A DNA stretch of 64,000 bases from Shewanella sp. c952 (GTDB lineage: Bacteria > Pseudomonadota > Gammaproteobacteria > Enterobacterales > Shewanellaceae). Made by a program: the position numbers and the translations under genes. The notes beneath the pieces were generated by a model. The model was not told where the DNA came from. It saw nothing but the letters and a program-made list of their open reading frames with translations, and ran no database searches. Positions 18,292-26,476 of this stretch are shown here, one piece after another (within the stretch, counting starts at the first letter, position 1; each line of letters starts with the position of its first letter). The stretch covers positions 124,001 to 188,000 of the forward strand of contig NZ_BPEW01000001.1 of assembly GCF_019654975.1 (NCBI RefSeq). The letters run 5' to 3'.

Positions 18292-18753
18292 CTAAATTTT
18301 AACTTTTATAACCACTTTACGCACTTGTTTCGGCGTAGCACTGGTGCCTGGCATATGCATGTCTTGTGGAAAAAATAGTGCAAACATACCTGCTTTAAAA
18401 GGAATAAATGCCGCTAGGTCTTCATTTGATTGATAGTCATATTCAGCGTAATCATGCTTGGCAAAATAAGGCTTTGATGGCGTTTGATCTGCTAAAGGCA
18501 GGTAACCAAACTCCTCTTCACCGCTGACAACGAATTGCACATCAATATATTGCTGGTGGACTTCGAAAGGCTCTACTTCTCTAGGCTTAGTTTCATAATC
18601 ATTGACGATAACAAACAAATTCTTGCCATCAAGCTGGTAACTGCCAACTTCAAGCTGGCTGAAATCGGTTGTAGCGAGATGGTTTAGTGCCTGAGCGATA
18701 CGTGGGCTTATGTGGCTGTATAAATCGCGGTTGGCTAAGGTATCTACAATCAT
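18292..18753 (-). CDS. YhcH/YjgK/YiaL family (DUF386) cupin-like protein
   Basis: A 153-residue cytoplasmic protein of the DUF386 family, a beta-sandwich cupin-like fold tied in other bacteria to sugar-acid and sialic-acid metabolism and biofilm traits. Visible family signatures are KPREVEPFEVHQQYIDVQFV near residues 55-75, with the His of the metal pocket, and FFPQDMHMPG near 130, with a second His. No sugar-catabolic genes are adjacent, so the substrate is unclear. It is the first gene of a likely two-gene operon with the phosphatase-like protein. Confidence 0.88.
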   Translation of the reverse strand: MIVDTLANRDLYSHISPRIAQALNHLATTDFSQLEVGSYQLDGKNLFVIVNDYETKPREVEPFEVHQQYIDVQFVVSGEEEFGYLPLADQTPSKPYFAKHDYAEYDYQSNEDLAAFIPFKAGMFALFFPQDMHMPGTSATPKQVRKVVIKVKI

Positions 18754-18838
18754 AATCTTCTCGTTAATAGGGTCGCTTAATTCAGCTATTTAACTGAGCT
18801 TAAGACTTCAATAAAGGGAAGTTTAGCGCTAATAGCGG

Positions 18839-19267
18839 TTAGGCGATACAGGAGTTCACTTCAAACTCGATCCCTTTAGATTCAAAAGCCTGTTTTAGCT
18901 TGGCAGCCATTGACGACTTTGGTTTTAATGGGAAGTTGATTTTGCCACTGCTTGAGTGGATAAATAGGTGATCGCCTAGCAAGCGCACTGAATCGATATC
19001 GTGATAATTTAGCGTTAAGGTTTGTGGCATTGTGGTATCAGATTTCACCATCATTTTGATAAAAGTGACTTCAGCTGCAGCAAATATAATGCGTTGAGTC
19101 CATAGCAGATGGATGAGCCAAGTAGTAGAGAGTACTAGGTTAACGAGTATGACGTAATCCCAAACCTCATTGTCATTGCGTGAATAAATCGCCATAAAAG
19201 CGATGACGATAGCAATAAGCACAAAGCCTGCTTTTTGAAAGGGTTTAATAACCGTCGTATTTTCCAT
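18839..19267 (-). CDS. Small membrane protein with PH-like C-terminal domain
   Basis: A 142-residue protein with two predicted TM helices (about 13-30 and 36-55). A short linker and a beta-rich domain of about 75 residues follow (TLTLNYHDIDSVRLLGDHLFI then GKINFPLKPKS), resembling the bacterial PH-like/YdbT-type pattern. I do not recognise a named family; the function is unknown. It is transcribed divergently from the broken patatin-like gene that begins at 19355. Confidence 0.6.
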   Translation of the reverse strand: MENTTVIKPFQKAGFVLIAIVIAFMAIYSRNDNEVWDYVILVNLVLSTTWLIHLLWTQRIIFAAAEVTFIKMMVKSDTTMPQTLTLNYHDIDSVRLLGDHLFIHSSSGKINFPLKPKSSMAAKLKQAFESKGIEFEVNSCIA

Positions 19268-19354
19268 AACACTTCCTTGTTGCTTCCATTAAGCATCAAG
19301 TTTACGGTACTGATTATGTAAAGCAAAAGTTAATTATTGTTTATTGAGGTGAGT

Positions 19355-19476
19355 GTGTCTTCTCTACGATTTATTGCGGGTCCAAAGGCCTTTAAAACAT
19401 TGAGTGAAAATGGTTTTAAACCTGAGTTGTTTAGCCAATTGTTAGCAGCATCCGGTGGGCCTAAATGGATTGGGAT
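19355..19476 (+). pseudogene. Patatin-like phospholipase, 5' fragment interrupted by the insertion
   Basis: The first 40 codons of a patatin-like phospholipase. They include the glycine-rich oxyanion-hole segment LAASGGPKW. The GTG start at 19355 has GAGG at 19346-19349; an in-frame GTG at 19349 is an alternative. The frame runs Trp-Ile-Gly-Ile and then hits TAA (19478-19480) within inserted DNA. The 3' part starts again at 31190. Joining 19355-19476 to 31198-32131 gives 1056 bases, exactly 352 codons with the stop, so nothing was lost at the junction. The gene was therefore intact before insertion. Confidence 0.9.
19469..19476. repeat. Left copy of the 8-bp target-site duplication
   Basis: ATTGGGAT occurs here and again at 31190-31197, exactly where the patatin-like coding frame breaks and resumes. 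The bases beyond the repeat differ on each side, so the duplication is 8 bp. Confidence 0.9.
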
Positions 19477-19495
19477 TTAACAACCTTACCAATAA

Positions 19496-19530
19496 CGATT
19501 AAAGCTGTTTTTTTATTTAAGCTTTAATCG
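19496..19530. terminator. Hairpin at the left end of the insertion, downstream of the kinase gene
   Basis: CGATTAAAGCT (19496-19506) and AGCTTTAATCG (19520-19530) are a perfect 11-bp inverted repeat around a T-rich loop. It lies 34 bp beyond the kinase stop and 19 bp inside the element's left boundary. It may end transcription of the sigma-kinase operon. A role at the element end is possible, but no partner copy was seen at the right end. Confidence 0.5.
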
Positions 19531-19563
19531 AAATCGGCATTGTCATTGTCACTATGTAAATCT

Positions 19564-22392
19564 CTACAAAGCTGTTACAAAACTGTCGACTGACGAATAG
19601 ATAGCTTCTGCTAGATGAGTATCCTTTACTACATCTTTCCAGTGCAATTTTCCTTCACATATCAACTTAGGTTTCATTTTTAACTTTGCTCGATACAGAT
19701 TAATATCTTGAATGCTAGAATTTGAAATGTTGTTACAGTCAACAACTGGTATAGAGCTCAATTCGACAGCGAGGTTATCATGTTGTCCAGTACTAGATAG
19801 AAGTTTCAATTTGAGAAGATATTGTTCAAACTGGCCAGAGTCGGTGGACGAATTAAACTCAGAGAGGAGTCGTTCTGCCGTATCAAAATCCTGCAACTCC
19901 AAGAATGCTCTTACGAGAGTTATATAATATTTATCTTCTGTAGCTGGGTAAGATATGTGCTCTTTTAACAATGTAGCTTCTTTTACTAAGTTTTTCATGC
20001 CATTAAAGTCACCAGAATTTGTTAAGTGGCGTAGCTTAGAAAGCAATGACATAATGTAAAAGTTACTATTGGGACCTTGATACTTTTTATAAAACTCCAT
20101 TGCTTTATCACAAGCATCAACGCCGACTTTGAAATCAGATGAATACCTCTCGTCAATATTAGCCGAATTACTACATAAGGCATAGGTAAAGTAAGCTGCA
20201 TGGCCTGAATTATTCTTCTGTCGATAGTGTTCAATGAGTGTTGAAAGATGGTTTAAGTATAGGTCTTGGCGGTTAAACTTATTGGCAAACACCGTAAACT
20301 GTAAATAGTAATTGAGTGCATTTTCACCATAGCTAGACAAATCACTATAAACATTGCTCATTATGCCGTAAGATTTTATTAACTCATTGTTTTTGATGGA
20401 CTCAGACAATTCAATAATAAAATAATTAGTCTGATACGAGGGGGGAATGACATTAGCATCTATACTATTATAAATATCACGAATACTATCAGGAAGTAGA
20501 AAACCGTTAATTACTGACGTCTGCTTTGCCAATATAGCCAATACATACACCGATGGGTGATCACTATCAAGTAGAGATTGGAGTAATTGAGCATTTTTGA
20601 CCAATCGGTCACTGATATTATTAGCCGATTGCTTCCCCTGTATATTAGACATTAAATACCAGTCATGCAAAAGACTAACCCACCTTTTAGAAGATATGTC
20701 AGAAATATTGCTCTCCACCAACTCCAGCAACTTCTCAACTCCGCTTAACTGCTCCGCTTTGCTGATATTAGACATAGCTATTAATCTAATATGTTCCAGC
20801 AAAACCTCTTGATTTCTATTGACTGGCTCGAGGTTTGAGGTAAGAAAATCAAACAGTTTTTGCAACTCTACATTTGAAATTGTAGTCGTACCAACTTCCC
20901 AATCGATAAGATAAAAAAGTCGGTTGTCAGATAAGTCAGTAAGCTTCAACACATCTTCATTTAAAGCTATGAGATTATGTTGCATCTCTTTGTTATTATT
21001 ATTCAATACATTTAATTCAATTTGAATCTTTCGTGCTATTAAGTTTTCAACTTTAAATTCTGCGTTACCATTAGTTAGCTTTGACAATTTTGATATATAT
21101 AACTGACATTGCGTATAGTCACCGATAGTTTTATAGGCATTAGCCAGAGACAATGTAAATCTGACAGCTTGCTCTAAAGGGAGTAAGCTAATATCGATAC
21201 TCCTAGCTGAGTTAACTAAAGATCTCTGCCTTTCAATCTCTGTTACTACTCTAACATCAACCTGCTTTAGCATGTTCTCAGCAAGTTTTAAGTTACTATC
21301 CGCTAATAGCGTTTGCTGTTGAGCATAGATGTAGGAATCATAATACTTGCCTCCAGATATCACACTAACTATCGCAATGACCAGTACTAAAGAAAAGCGG
21401 ATATAGTTGCGTTTGAACCATAACCCTGAGTTATACCATGGATTATTGAAAGCCATTGTTGGTTTGTTGTAAAGAAAACTTTCAATATCCGCTTTAAGCT
21501 CAGTAGTCGTTTGATATCGTTGTTGCGTATCATCTTGAGTTGATTTTAAAGCAATACTTTGCAAGACAGGGGTGTCATCGATCAAGTCATATAAAACTTT
21601 TCCAAGACTGTAGATATCCGATGCAATTGTAATATGCTCGCCTGATTTTTGCTCAGGAGAGGCGTAAGAAAATGAAAGTGCTTTTAAATATGGTTCAACG
21701 TATTCTGTTTTTGGGGAGTGAACAAATTTTGAAATACCAAAATCAATTATGTGAACTTGACCTTGAGTATCAACCAAAATATTTTCTGGTTTAATATCCC
21801 TATGGAGTATTTGGTTTGCATGGGCATGGGTAATTCCATCGATGACTTGCATAAACAGTTCAAGTTTCTGCTGTTCGGATAGAAAATTACGCTCTACATA
21901 TTTGCTCAAGGTTTGTCCGCTAACATATTGCATCACGATATAAGCGAAACCTCGCTCATCTCGACCAGCATCTAAAACTGAGACAATGTTAGTGTGATTT
22001 AATGAAGCAAGTGCCTGAGCTTCATAGTTAAAAATCTGTTCTGATTCATTATTCAATAGAGCAAGCGGTACAACCTTAATCGCCACATCTTGCGCATACT
22101 CGCCATCTTGCCTTTTGCCTAGATAGACACTGCCCATTCCCCCTTTACCAAGTAGTTCTATTATTTTGTATTTCGATACACTATCACCTGTCTGAAGGTT
22201 GCCAGTTATCTGTTCTCCAGCAAGCTCAATACTTTCATTAAAAATTTGTGTGATATCAATATTTACATCCATAAGCATCTTTTTTAACGCTATATAGGTA
22301 GCTTCATCATGCTTAAGGCTTTCTATGTAATCGGATTTTTCTTTTTCATTAAGTGTAGATAAATGGCAATAGTGCTCGTAAAGGTTTTGCAT
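19564..22392 (-). CDS. Transmembrane Ser/Thr protein kinase with large extracytoplasmic helical domain
   Basis: An approximately 942-residue Hanks-type kinase. After an N-terminal extension of about 75 residues the kinase domain shows the P-loop GKGGMGSVY, catalytic Lys in VAIKVV, HRDIKPENIL with the catalytic Asp, the metal-binding DFG (IIDFGISKF) and SYASPEQ. All residues needed for activity are present. A TM helix follows near residue 335-355 (FSLVLVIAIVSVISGGKYY), then about 580 residues of helical, TPR-like sequence, expected in the periplasm as a sensor. It lies 28 bp downstream of the ECF sigma gene on the same strand. I infer that it phosphorylates that sigma factor, as in EcfP/PknT-type pairs. 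ATG 22392 is chosen over the adjacent GTG 22395. Confidence 0.9.
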   Translation of the reverse strand: MQNLYEHYCHLSTLNEKEKSDYIESLKHDEATYIALKKMLMDVNIDITQIFNESIELAGEQITGNLQTGDSVSKYKIIELLGKGGMGSVYLGKRQDGEYAQDVAIKVVPLALLNNESEQIFNYEAQALASLNHTNIVSVLDAGRDERGFAYIVMQYVSGQTLSKYVERNFLSEQQKLELFMQVIDGITHAHANQILHRDIKPENILVDTQGQVHIIDFGISKFVHSPKTEYVEPYLKALSFSYASPEQKSGEHITIASDIYSLGKVLYDLIDDTPVLQSIALKSTQDDTQQRYQTTTELKADIESFLYNKPTMAFNNPWYNSGLWFKRNYIRFSLVLVIAIVSVISGGKYYDSYIYAQQQTLLADSNLKLAENMLKQVDVRVVTEIERQRSLVNSARSIDISLLPLEQAVRFTLSLANAYKTIGDYTQCQLYISKLSKLTNGNAEFKVENLIARKIQIELNVLNNNNKEMQHNLIALNEDVLKLTDLSDNRLFYLIDWEVGTTTISNVELQKLFDFLTSNLEPVNRNQEVLLEHIRLIAMSNISKAEQLSGVEKLLELVESNISDISSKRWVSLLHDWYLMSNIQGKQSANNISDRLVKNAQLLQSLLDSDHPSVYVLAILAKQTSVINGFLLPDSIRDIYNSIDANVIPPSYQTNYFIIELSESIKNNELIKSYGIMSNVYSDLSSYGENALNYYLQFTVFANKFNRQDLYLNHLSTLIEHYRQKNNSGHAAYFTYALCSNSANIDERYSSDFKVGVDACDKAMEFYKKYQGPNSNFYIMSLLSKLRHLTNSGDFNGMKNLVKEATLLKEHISYPATEDKYYITLVRAFLELQDFDTAERLLSEFNSSTDSGQFEQYLLKLKLLSSTGQHDNLAVELSSIPVVDCNNISNSSIQDINLYRAKLKMKPKLICEGKLHWKDVVKDTHLAEAIYSSVDSFVTAL

Positions 22393-22420
22393 CACTAGAA
22401 CGTCCCTGTAGTGAAATTGG

Positions 22421-23005
22421 TTAATTGTGGTAATAATTTGAAAGCCGTAGCTTGATAAAAGAAAGGTCTTTATCGATTGTTGATTCTGAAACAGAAAACA
22501 ATTCAGCTATCTCTTTTGATGGGGTAAGGCAAACATATTTATAGATAAAAACGGATACCTGCCTAGAGTACTCGATAGATAATTTTTTTAGTAAAATTTC
22601 AATATCTAAAATACGCTGTATTTTGTCTAACATAGCAGTACTCTCAGTATCTGTACTGTATTTTTGTCGCTTTTTTGCTTTAGATTTTCGTATATTATCT
22701 ACCAAGATTGAATAGATCACAGTTGAAAATGTTATGTAAAGCTCTCTAGTCGTTTCGGGGGCAACATCTCTACTTTGATGAATTTTTATAAAAGCGTCAT
22801 GAACTAGAGATGTGGTATTGCTGGATATGCTAAGTAGCGTATTTTCTGGTCGTTCACCGATAGAGTTTGATTTGACTTCGCTAGCAAGTTCACGGAACTT
22901 TTGATAAGCAAATTGATAGAGTTGTTGCTCTGCAACCTTGTTTCCAGTATTGAATTTAACCAATATACTGGTTAGATGTTCAAAATCTTGATCTGTACTC
23001 GGCAT
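22421..23005 (-). CDS. ECF-type sigma factor (Sigma70_ECF family), probably kinase-activated
   Basis: The 194-residue product has sigma region 2 (about residues 5-110) and region 4 (about 130-190, ending LTPSKEIAELFSVSESTIDK, the helix-turn-helix for -35 recognition). The segment RPENTLLSISSNTTSLVHDA matches the Sigma70_ECF pattern. Where most ECF factors have an acidic DAED patch that contacts core polymerase, it has N-T-T-S (residues 63-66 from this start). In Vibrio EcfP a phosphorylated Thr substitutes for that patch, and the adjacent kinase suggests the same here. Start 23005 gives a typical N-terminus with AGGAAG upstream; an in-frame ATG at 23113 would add 36 atypical residues. Confidence 0.85.
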   Translation of the reverse strand: MPSTDQDFEHLTSILVKFNTGNKVAEQQLYQFAYQKFRELASEVKSNSIGERPENTLLSISSNTTSLVHDAFIKIHQSRDVAPETTRELYITFSTVIYSILVDNIRKSKAKKRQKYSTDTESTAMLDKIQRILDIEILLKKLSIEYSRQVSVFIYKYVCLTPSKEIAELFSVSESTIDKDLSFIKLRLSNYYHN

Positions 23006-23579
23006 AAACTCTATTCTTCCTGCTTGAATGCAATCCCTATCAAGGTGCAACCAATTAGTGATGTTGAAGGAATCAGTGCCCAAAAGGTATTTAAGCAATT
23101 TCCAACACCTCATATGAGCTGCTATAGGTGCATATTCCCCAGCTACTTTATAATAATATCCATAATTATTCTACGTTTAAGCAACAAATGTATGAGTCGT
23201 CGATTTAGGAGGATGATGAGAAGTTGTTATGTACATCATCAATAGCTGAATCAAGTGAAAGCTATGATATGAGGACGCTTCGGCACATTTAATATACTCA
23301 ACCTGTGCTTTGCTGGTACGCAAATCATGAAAACCAATACTGTGGTCATGTCAAATTTCTGTGATTTCCTGTTATCTATTCTACGAATTATTTCGGCATT
23401 TACGTATCTTCCCTTTGCTAACCATTCAGATACGTTAGTTTAATCTTTGCACTGGAGGCTAAACATTGGTGATCAGTAACAAGACCTTAAGTACTGATGA
23501 GCAGACTCTTTTGGACACTTTCAGATGTAATATAGGTAAATCTGACTCTGCATATTGTTAATTTAAAAGGACTTAAAGT
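23006..23579. other. Divergent control region between the sigma operon and the exported-protein genes
   Basis: About 570 bp with no convincing complete gene. It should hold the sigma-operon promoter and one for the plus-strand genes, but I could not define a -35/-10 pair. A 38-codon frame at 23327-23443 (plus strand) reads SNFCDFLLSILRIISAFTYL and is vaguely like the first helix of DoxX-type membrane proteins. It lacks a good ribosome-binding site and may be a remnant. Confidence 0.45.
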
Positions 23580-23987
23580 ATGAAAACCCTCAAATCACAG
23601 GTGTCTTTATGTGTGTTGACTACTGCCATAATTGGCTGCTCAGATGCTCCACTGACAGATGAGCAGATCTCAAAAATGAGTAATGAAGAGGTTGGAGTAT
23701 ATGTTTGTGAAGCGTTTAGTGAATTTGTCACTGAAGATGCCAATCCAGAAAAATTAAAGGCATACCTCCTAGAGTCAGAATATAGCAAACTCGTCACTCA
23801 AAAAAATAAAGGGTTACCTAAAAGGGTTCAGAAGGAATACTCAGATTCAGACTGTGAATTGGTCGATATGGTATTGAAAGAAAAATCAGGGATGGTAATT
23901 ATCTCATACAGGTTTAAGTCATTTGGGAGTCGTGACAGGTTTAAATTATCCAAAGAGTTCGGTAGGTACACCTTAGTCGACATTTAA
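23580..23987 (+). CDS. Island lipoprotein A, unknown function
   Basis: A 135-residue protein with a signal peptide and lipobox AIIGC; Ser at +2 predicts outer-membrane sorting by the E. coli rule. The mature part has VCEAFSEFV near residue 43 and a second Cys in SDSDCELVD near residue 98, likely a disulfide, then a beta-rich end. I recognise no named family. A related layout (Cys-Glu early, a basic stretch, then a second Asp-Cys or Asp-Xaa-Cys) occurs in the lipoprotein at 25572, so the two are probably distant paralogues. AAAGGA lies just upstream of the ATG. It is the first plus-strand gene after the sigma control region. Confidence 0.75.
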   Translation: MKTLKSQVSLCVLTTAIIGCSDAPLTDEQISKMSNEEVGVYVCEAFSEFVTEDANPEKLKAYLLESEYSKLVTQKNKGLPKRVQKEYSDSDCELVDMVLKEKSGMVIISYRFKSFGSRDRFKLSKEFGRYTLVDI

Positions 23988-24073
23988 ATATAAGTTACAC
24001 ACCTATATGCATATAAATACAGTTGCAATTTTGTCAAAGCAATTACCACTAAAAGAAGAATAAAGGCAATACA

Positions 24074-24487
24074 ATGAAACTTTTAACGCTACCATTAATA
24101 CTCGTATCTGGTTTTTCATTGGCTGAAGAGCCACAAATCATATCTGACGTGGTGCAACTTCAGGGCCCCTATAGCGCTAGCATAGATCAAGTTCAAAAAT
24201 CAGTCGTCAATATGTATGTACCTGACGGCGGTGTGGCTGTGCTTGATATTACTGGCCAGGATAGGTTTGTTAGCTATACGAAAAATACAACGGCCTTAAG
24301 TTTGGAAATAAAATCATCTGGCAAAACGGTAACGATTAAAAGTAGTGTGGATGATGGTAAAACTAATACTCTTGCAGTTGAAACGCTATGTGGGCGTTCG
24401 GTTTCAATTAACATTGTTGGCCTTTCATCAAAAGTAACTCCTGACACTATCAAGCCAAAGTTGCTAATTTCGGCGCCTAGCTGTTAA
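24074..24487 (+). CDS. Exported small protein, unknown function
   Basis: A 137-residue product with a short signal peptide (LLTLPLILVSGFSLAEE, cleavage likely after SLA). The mature protein of about 119 residues is beta-strand rich (VVNMYVPDGGVAVLDITG, KTVTIKSSV) and has two Cys (ETLCGRS and the terminal APSC) that could form a disulfide. No family is recognised. It is spaced 86 bp after the preceding lipoprotein gene and 23 bp before the membrane-protein gene, so at least the latter two are likely co-transcribed. Confidence 0.7.
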   Translation: MKLLTLPLILVSGFSLAEEPQIISDVVQLQGPYSASIDQVQKSVVNMYVPDGGVAVLDITGQDRFVSYTKNTTALSLEIKSSGKTVTIKSSVDDGKTNTLAVETLCGRSVSINIVGLSSKVTPDTIKPKLLISAPSC

Positions 24488-24510
24488 CCCTAAGAGTAAA
24501 AGGAGTAGTA

Positions 24511-25335
24511 ATGAAAGGGACAATTTTACATATCACTGCTGAGTTAACGATTATTCGGGGTGAAAACGAGCAAAAATTTGAAGTGACACCAGACAAGTTT
24601 AGTTCACAGGTTAGCCCAGCTATTAGTGATGAGGTTGATTTTGATGTAACAGATGGTACAGCACATAATATTTATGTTCTGAGAACAACAACTGCTGCTG
24701 ATAAAGGCTTAAATAAAGCTAAGGCCGTGGCTGCTAATTTATATAGTCAAGCTAGAAATAGTGTTAATGAAGAGAATATTAGTAAAGCTAGAATTTTTGC
24801 CGCAGCTACAGCAGGAAAAACAAAGGAGTCAGTGAATAATATTGATTTTTCAAAAGCCAGCAACGCACTTAAATCAATAAGTACTCCTGGAGGGAATGGT
24901 TTTAAAATTCATAATAAGTTTTCATCTTTTGTTTTAATTACCTTGTTTATCTCTATGATTTTACCTTTGGCTCAAATATTTAATGAGTCTCAAAGTTACT
25001 TTCAGTTAGTTGAAAGTACAGGGTTTCAACTGGTATTTATATTCTTGGCACTCTTCAGCCTATTGCTTGGCCTACCTAGAGTTGTGAGTCGAATTTTAGC
25101 GTTAATATTTCTTATTGTGCTATGTGTTCCTATTTATGATGCTTTTTCATACTTTGATGATATGAGAGGCTATTCGGGTTCTTTGGGTTTAGATAAAGAG
25201 ATGCTGAGAATGCTGTTTGATACCATGAGACTAGGTTTGCCGTTATTACTGGTTTCAACCTTGTTATTTGCTATTTTGCAACTGCTGCCTTGGTATCAAA
25301 CCAATGAAAAATTTTCAGGTATTAGTGGTCAGTAG
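24511..25335 (+). CDS. Multi-pass membrane protein with soluble N-terminal domain
   Basis: A 274-residue protein of unrecognised family. Residues about 1-55 look like a small beta domain (MKGTILHITAELTIIRGENE onward), followed by a charged, Ala-rich helical linker (about 60-125). Then come probably four TM helices: about 140-158, 170-187, 190-212 and 240-262. The N-terminus has no signal peptide, so the beta domain is expected in the cytoplasm, where it could meet the sigma-kinase machinery. It follows the preceding gene by 23 bp with AAAGGAG before the ATG. Confidence 0.7.
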   Translation: MKGTILHITAELTIIRGENEQKFEVTPDKFSSQVSPAISDEVDFDVTDGTAHNIYVLRTTTAADKGLNKAKAVAANLYSQARNSVNEENISKARIFAAATAGKTKESVNNIDFSKASNALKSISTPGGNGFKIHNKFSSFVLITLFISMILPLAQIFNESQSYFQLVESTGFQLVFIFLALFSLLLGLPRVVSRILALIFLIVLCVPIYDAFSYFDDMRGYSGSLGLDKEMLRMLFDTMRLGLPLLLVSTLLFAILQLLPWYQTNEKFSGISGQ

Positions 25336-25571
25336 CAGGTTTTACTGTGAAGGACGAAACGTTGATATGGCCAGTTCTTGGCTTTTGGATAAATGTTCAG
25401 ATTTCTTTATGCAAATTATCTGTGCCTTATTTGTTTTTCGGGCTTACAGGGGAACTAGTATGTTAACAACAGGCGCAACCAGGTTGATAGCCAGTACAGC
25501 TAAAAATTCCCCCTAGTAATCCATCTTATAATTTTTAGGATATCTAACAAAATTTTGAAGGGATAGTTAAC

Positions 25572-25946
25572 ATGAAAAAAATATTGCTTTTAGCATTGGT
25601 ATTGCTTGGTATGACAGCGTGCTCCAAACCTGTTGACGAGGCCATAAATATTGCAGTAGAAGTTTGCGAAAATATCAAGTCAGCAGATTTTGACATACTA
25701 GATCTCGCAGATGCTGATTTAATCCAACAATATAAAGATCTTCGTGAATACGACAAGAAGTTTTTTAAGAGAACTGTTCAGGAAAAAATGGACTGCAAGG
25801 TCACAGATGTTGAAGCTGGTTCCAATGAAGGTTCCTTTAGAGTCAACTTTGCAAACGCCAATTCGCTCAATGTAGCTTTAGATCTTGCCAGCGATGATTA
25901 CAAGGTGAAATACGAGTACAGAGGCACATCTAACTTATTTCTTTAA
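25572..25946 (+). CDS. Island lipoprotein B, probable paralogue of lipoprotein A
   Basis: A 124-residue protein with a signal peptide and lipobox GMTAC followed by Ser, so outer-membrane anchoring is expected. Mature features are VEVCENIKS near residue 35, an acidic middle, FKRTVQEKMDCKVTD with a second Cys, and a beta-rich end. The Cys spacing and the Glu after the first Cys parallel the lipoprotein at 23580, where the equivalent segment is PKRVQKEYSDSDCELVD. No function is known. The gene has GAAGGGA before the ATG and stands apart from its neighbours by about 236 and 530 bp. Confidence 0.75.
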   Translation: MKKILLLALVLLGMTACSKPVDEAINIAVEVCENIKSADFDILDLADADLIQQYKDLREYDKKFFKRTVQEKMDCKVTDVEAGSNEGSFRVNFANANSLNVALDLASDDYKVKYEYRGTSNLFL

Positions 25947-26188
25947 ACTTCGGTGTATGGGGTTAACTGCCCCCCATCTAGTCGATGGCTTTAATACTTG
26001 TGTCACCGCAGATGTTTTTAGTTAGTAAGGCTTTATAATTGAAGATTTTGGGTGGCCAAGAGGTGGTTATAAAGTAGCGAGCATGTGATAATGGTAACAT
26101 TTTCAGTTTCTTACTTGGTTTAAAGTGGTGAATCATTAAGCAATAAATGACAACGTTTTTATCTGGACATTATATAAAGGACTAAATA

Positions 26189-26320
26189 ATGAAGCTCAAT
26201 CCCTGTGGATACAATATCTCTCTCGCAACCAAGCTCTTCGATTTTACTTCGTTCACAACCCTATTTAATACAATGCTAAATGCACTTAATAGTAACGAAC
26301 AAAGCGGTAAATCTACTTAG
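26189..26320 (+). CDS. Possible 43-residue small protein
   Basis: A 44-codon frame (MKLNPCGYNISLATKLFDFT...) with AAAGGA 6 bp before its ATG. No homology is recognised and it overlaps the next small frame in another phase. It could be a small cargo protein or chance. Confidence 0.25.
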   Translation: MKLNPCGYNISLATKLFDFTSFTTLFNTMLNALNSNEQSGKST

Positions 26321-26429
26321 GCTAAAAATAGCAGGGCTAGCTCTCTTATTCTGCTCTATCCCTATGCAAGCTATAGATGCTGACTTACAAAAATGGGTTT
26401 TCAAGGAACTATTGAAACCCTTTACCTAA
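26280..26429 (+). CDS. Possible signal-peptide small protein or gene remnant
   Basis: A 50-codon frame reading through a good hydrophobic signal (LKIAGLALLFCSIPMQAI) into a short mature segment DADLQKWVFKELLKPFT. It may be a truncated exported-protein gene or a tiny secreted peptide. There is no clear ribosome-binding site. Confidence 0.22.
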   Translation: MHLIVTNKAVNLLRLKIAGLALLFCSIPMQAIDADLQKWVFKELLKPFT

Positions 26430-26476
26430 ATATTTCATAAACACAATACATTTGTATTCAACTCGAGAAGAAAAAT

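Larger units (their letters stand above)
25947..26476. other. Low-information stretch with possible small or remnant frames
   Basis: About 530 bp without a confident gene. Two overlapping small frames (26189-26320 and 26280-26429) are listed separately at low confidence. The rest is AT-rich, with no terminator or repeat recognised. Confidence 0.45.

Noticed and set aside
22421..23113. Longer sigma-factor start at 23113
   Set aside because: The extra 36 residues do not resemble sigma N-termini; ATG 23005 has AGGAAG upstream and gives a normal start.
22976..23245. Plus-strand frame opposite the sigma-factor start
   Set aside because: It is antisense to the sigma N-terminus, with no protein-like features or ribosome-binding site.
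25268..25516. An 82-codon plus-strand frame overlapping the end of the membrane-protein gene
   Set aside because: It overlaps a better gene in another phase, lacks a ribosome-binding site and has no recognisable features.
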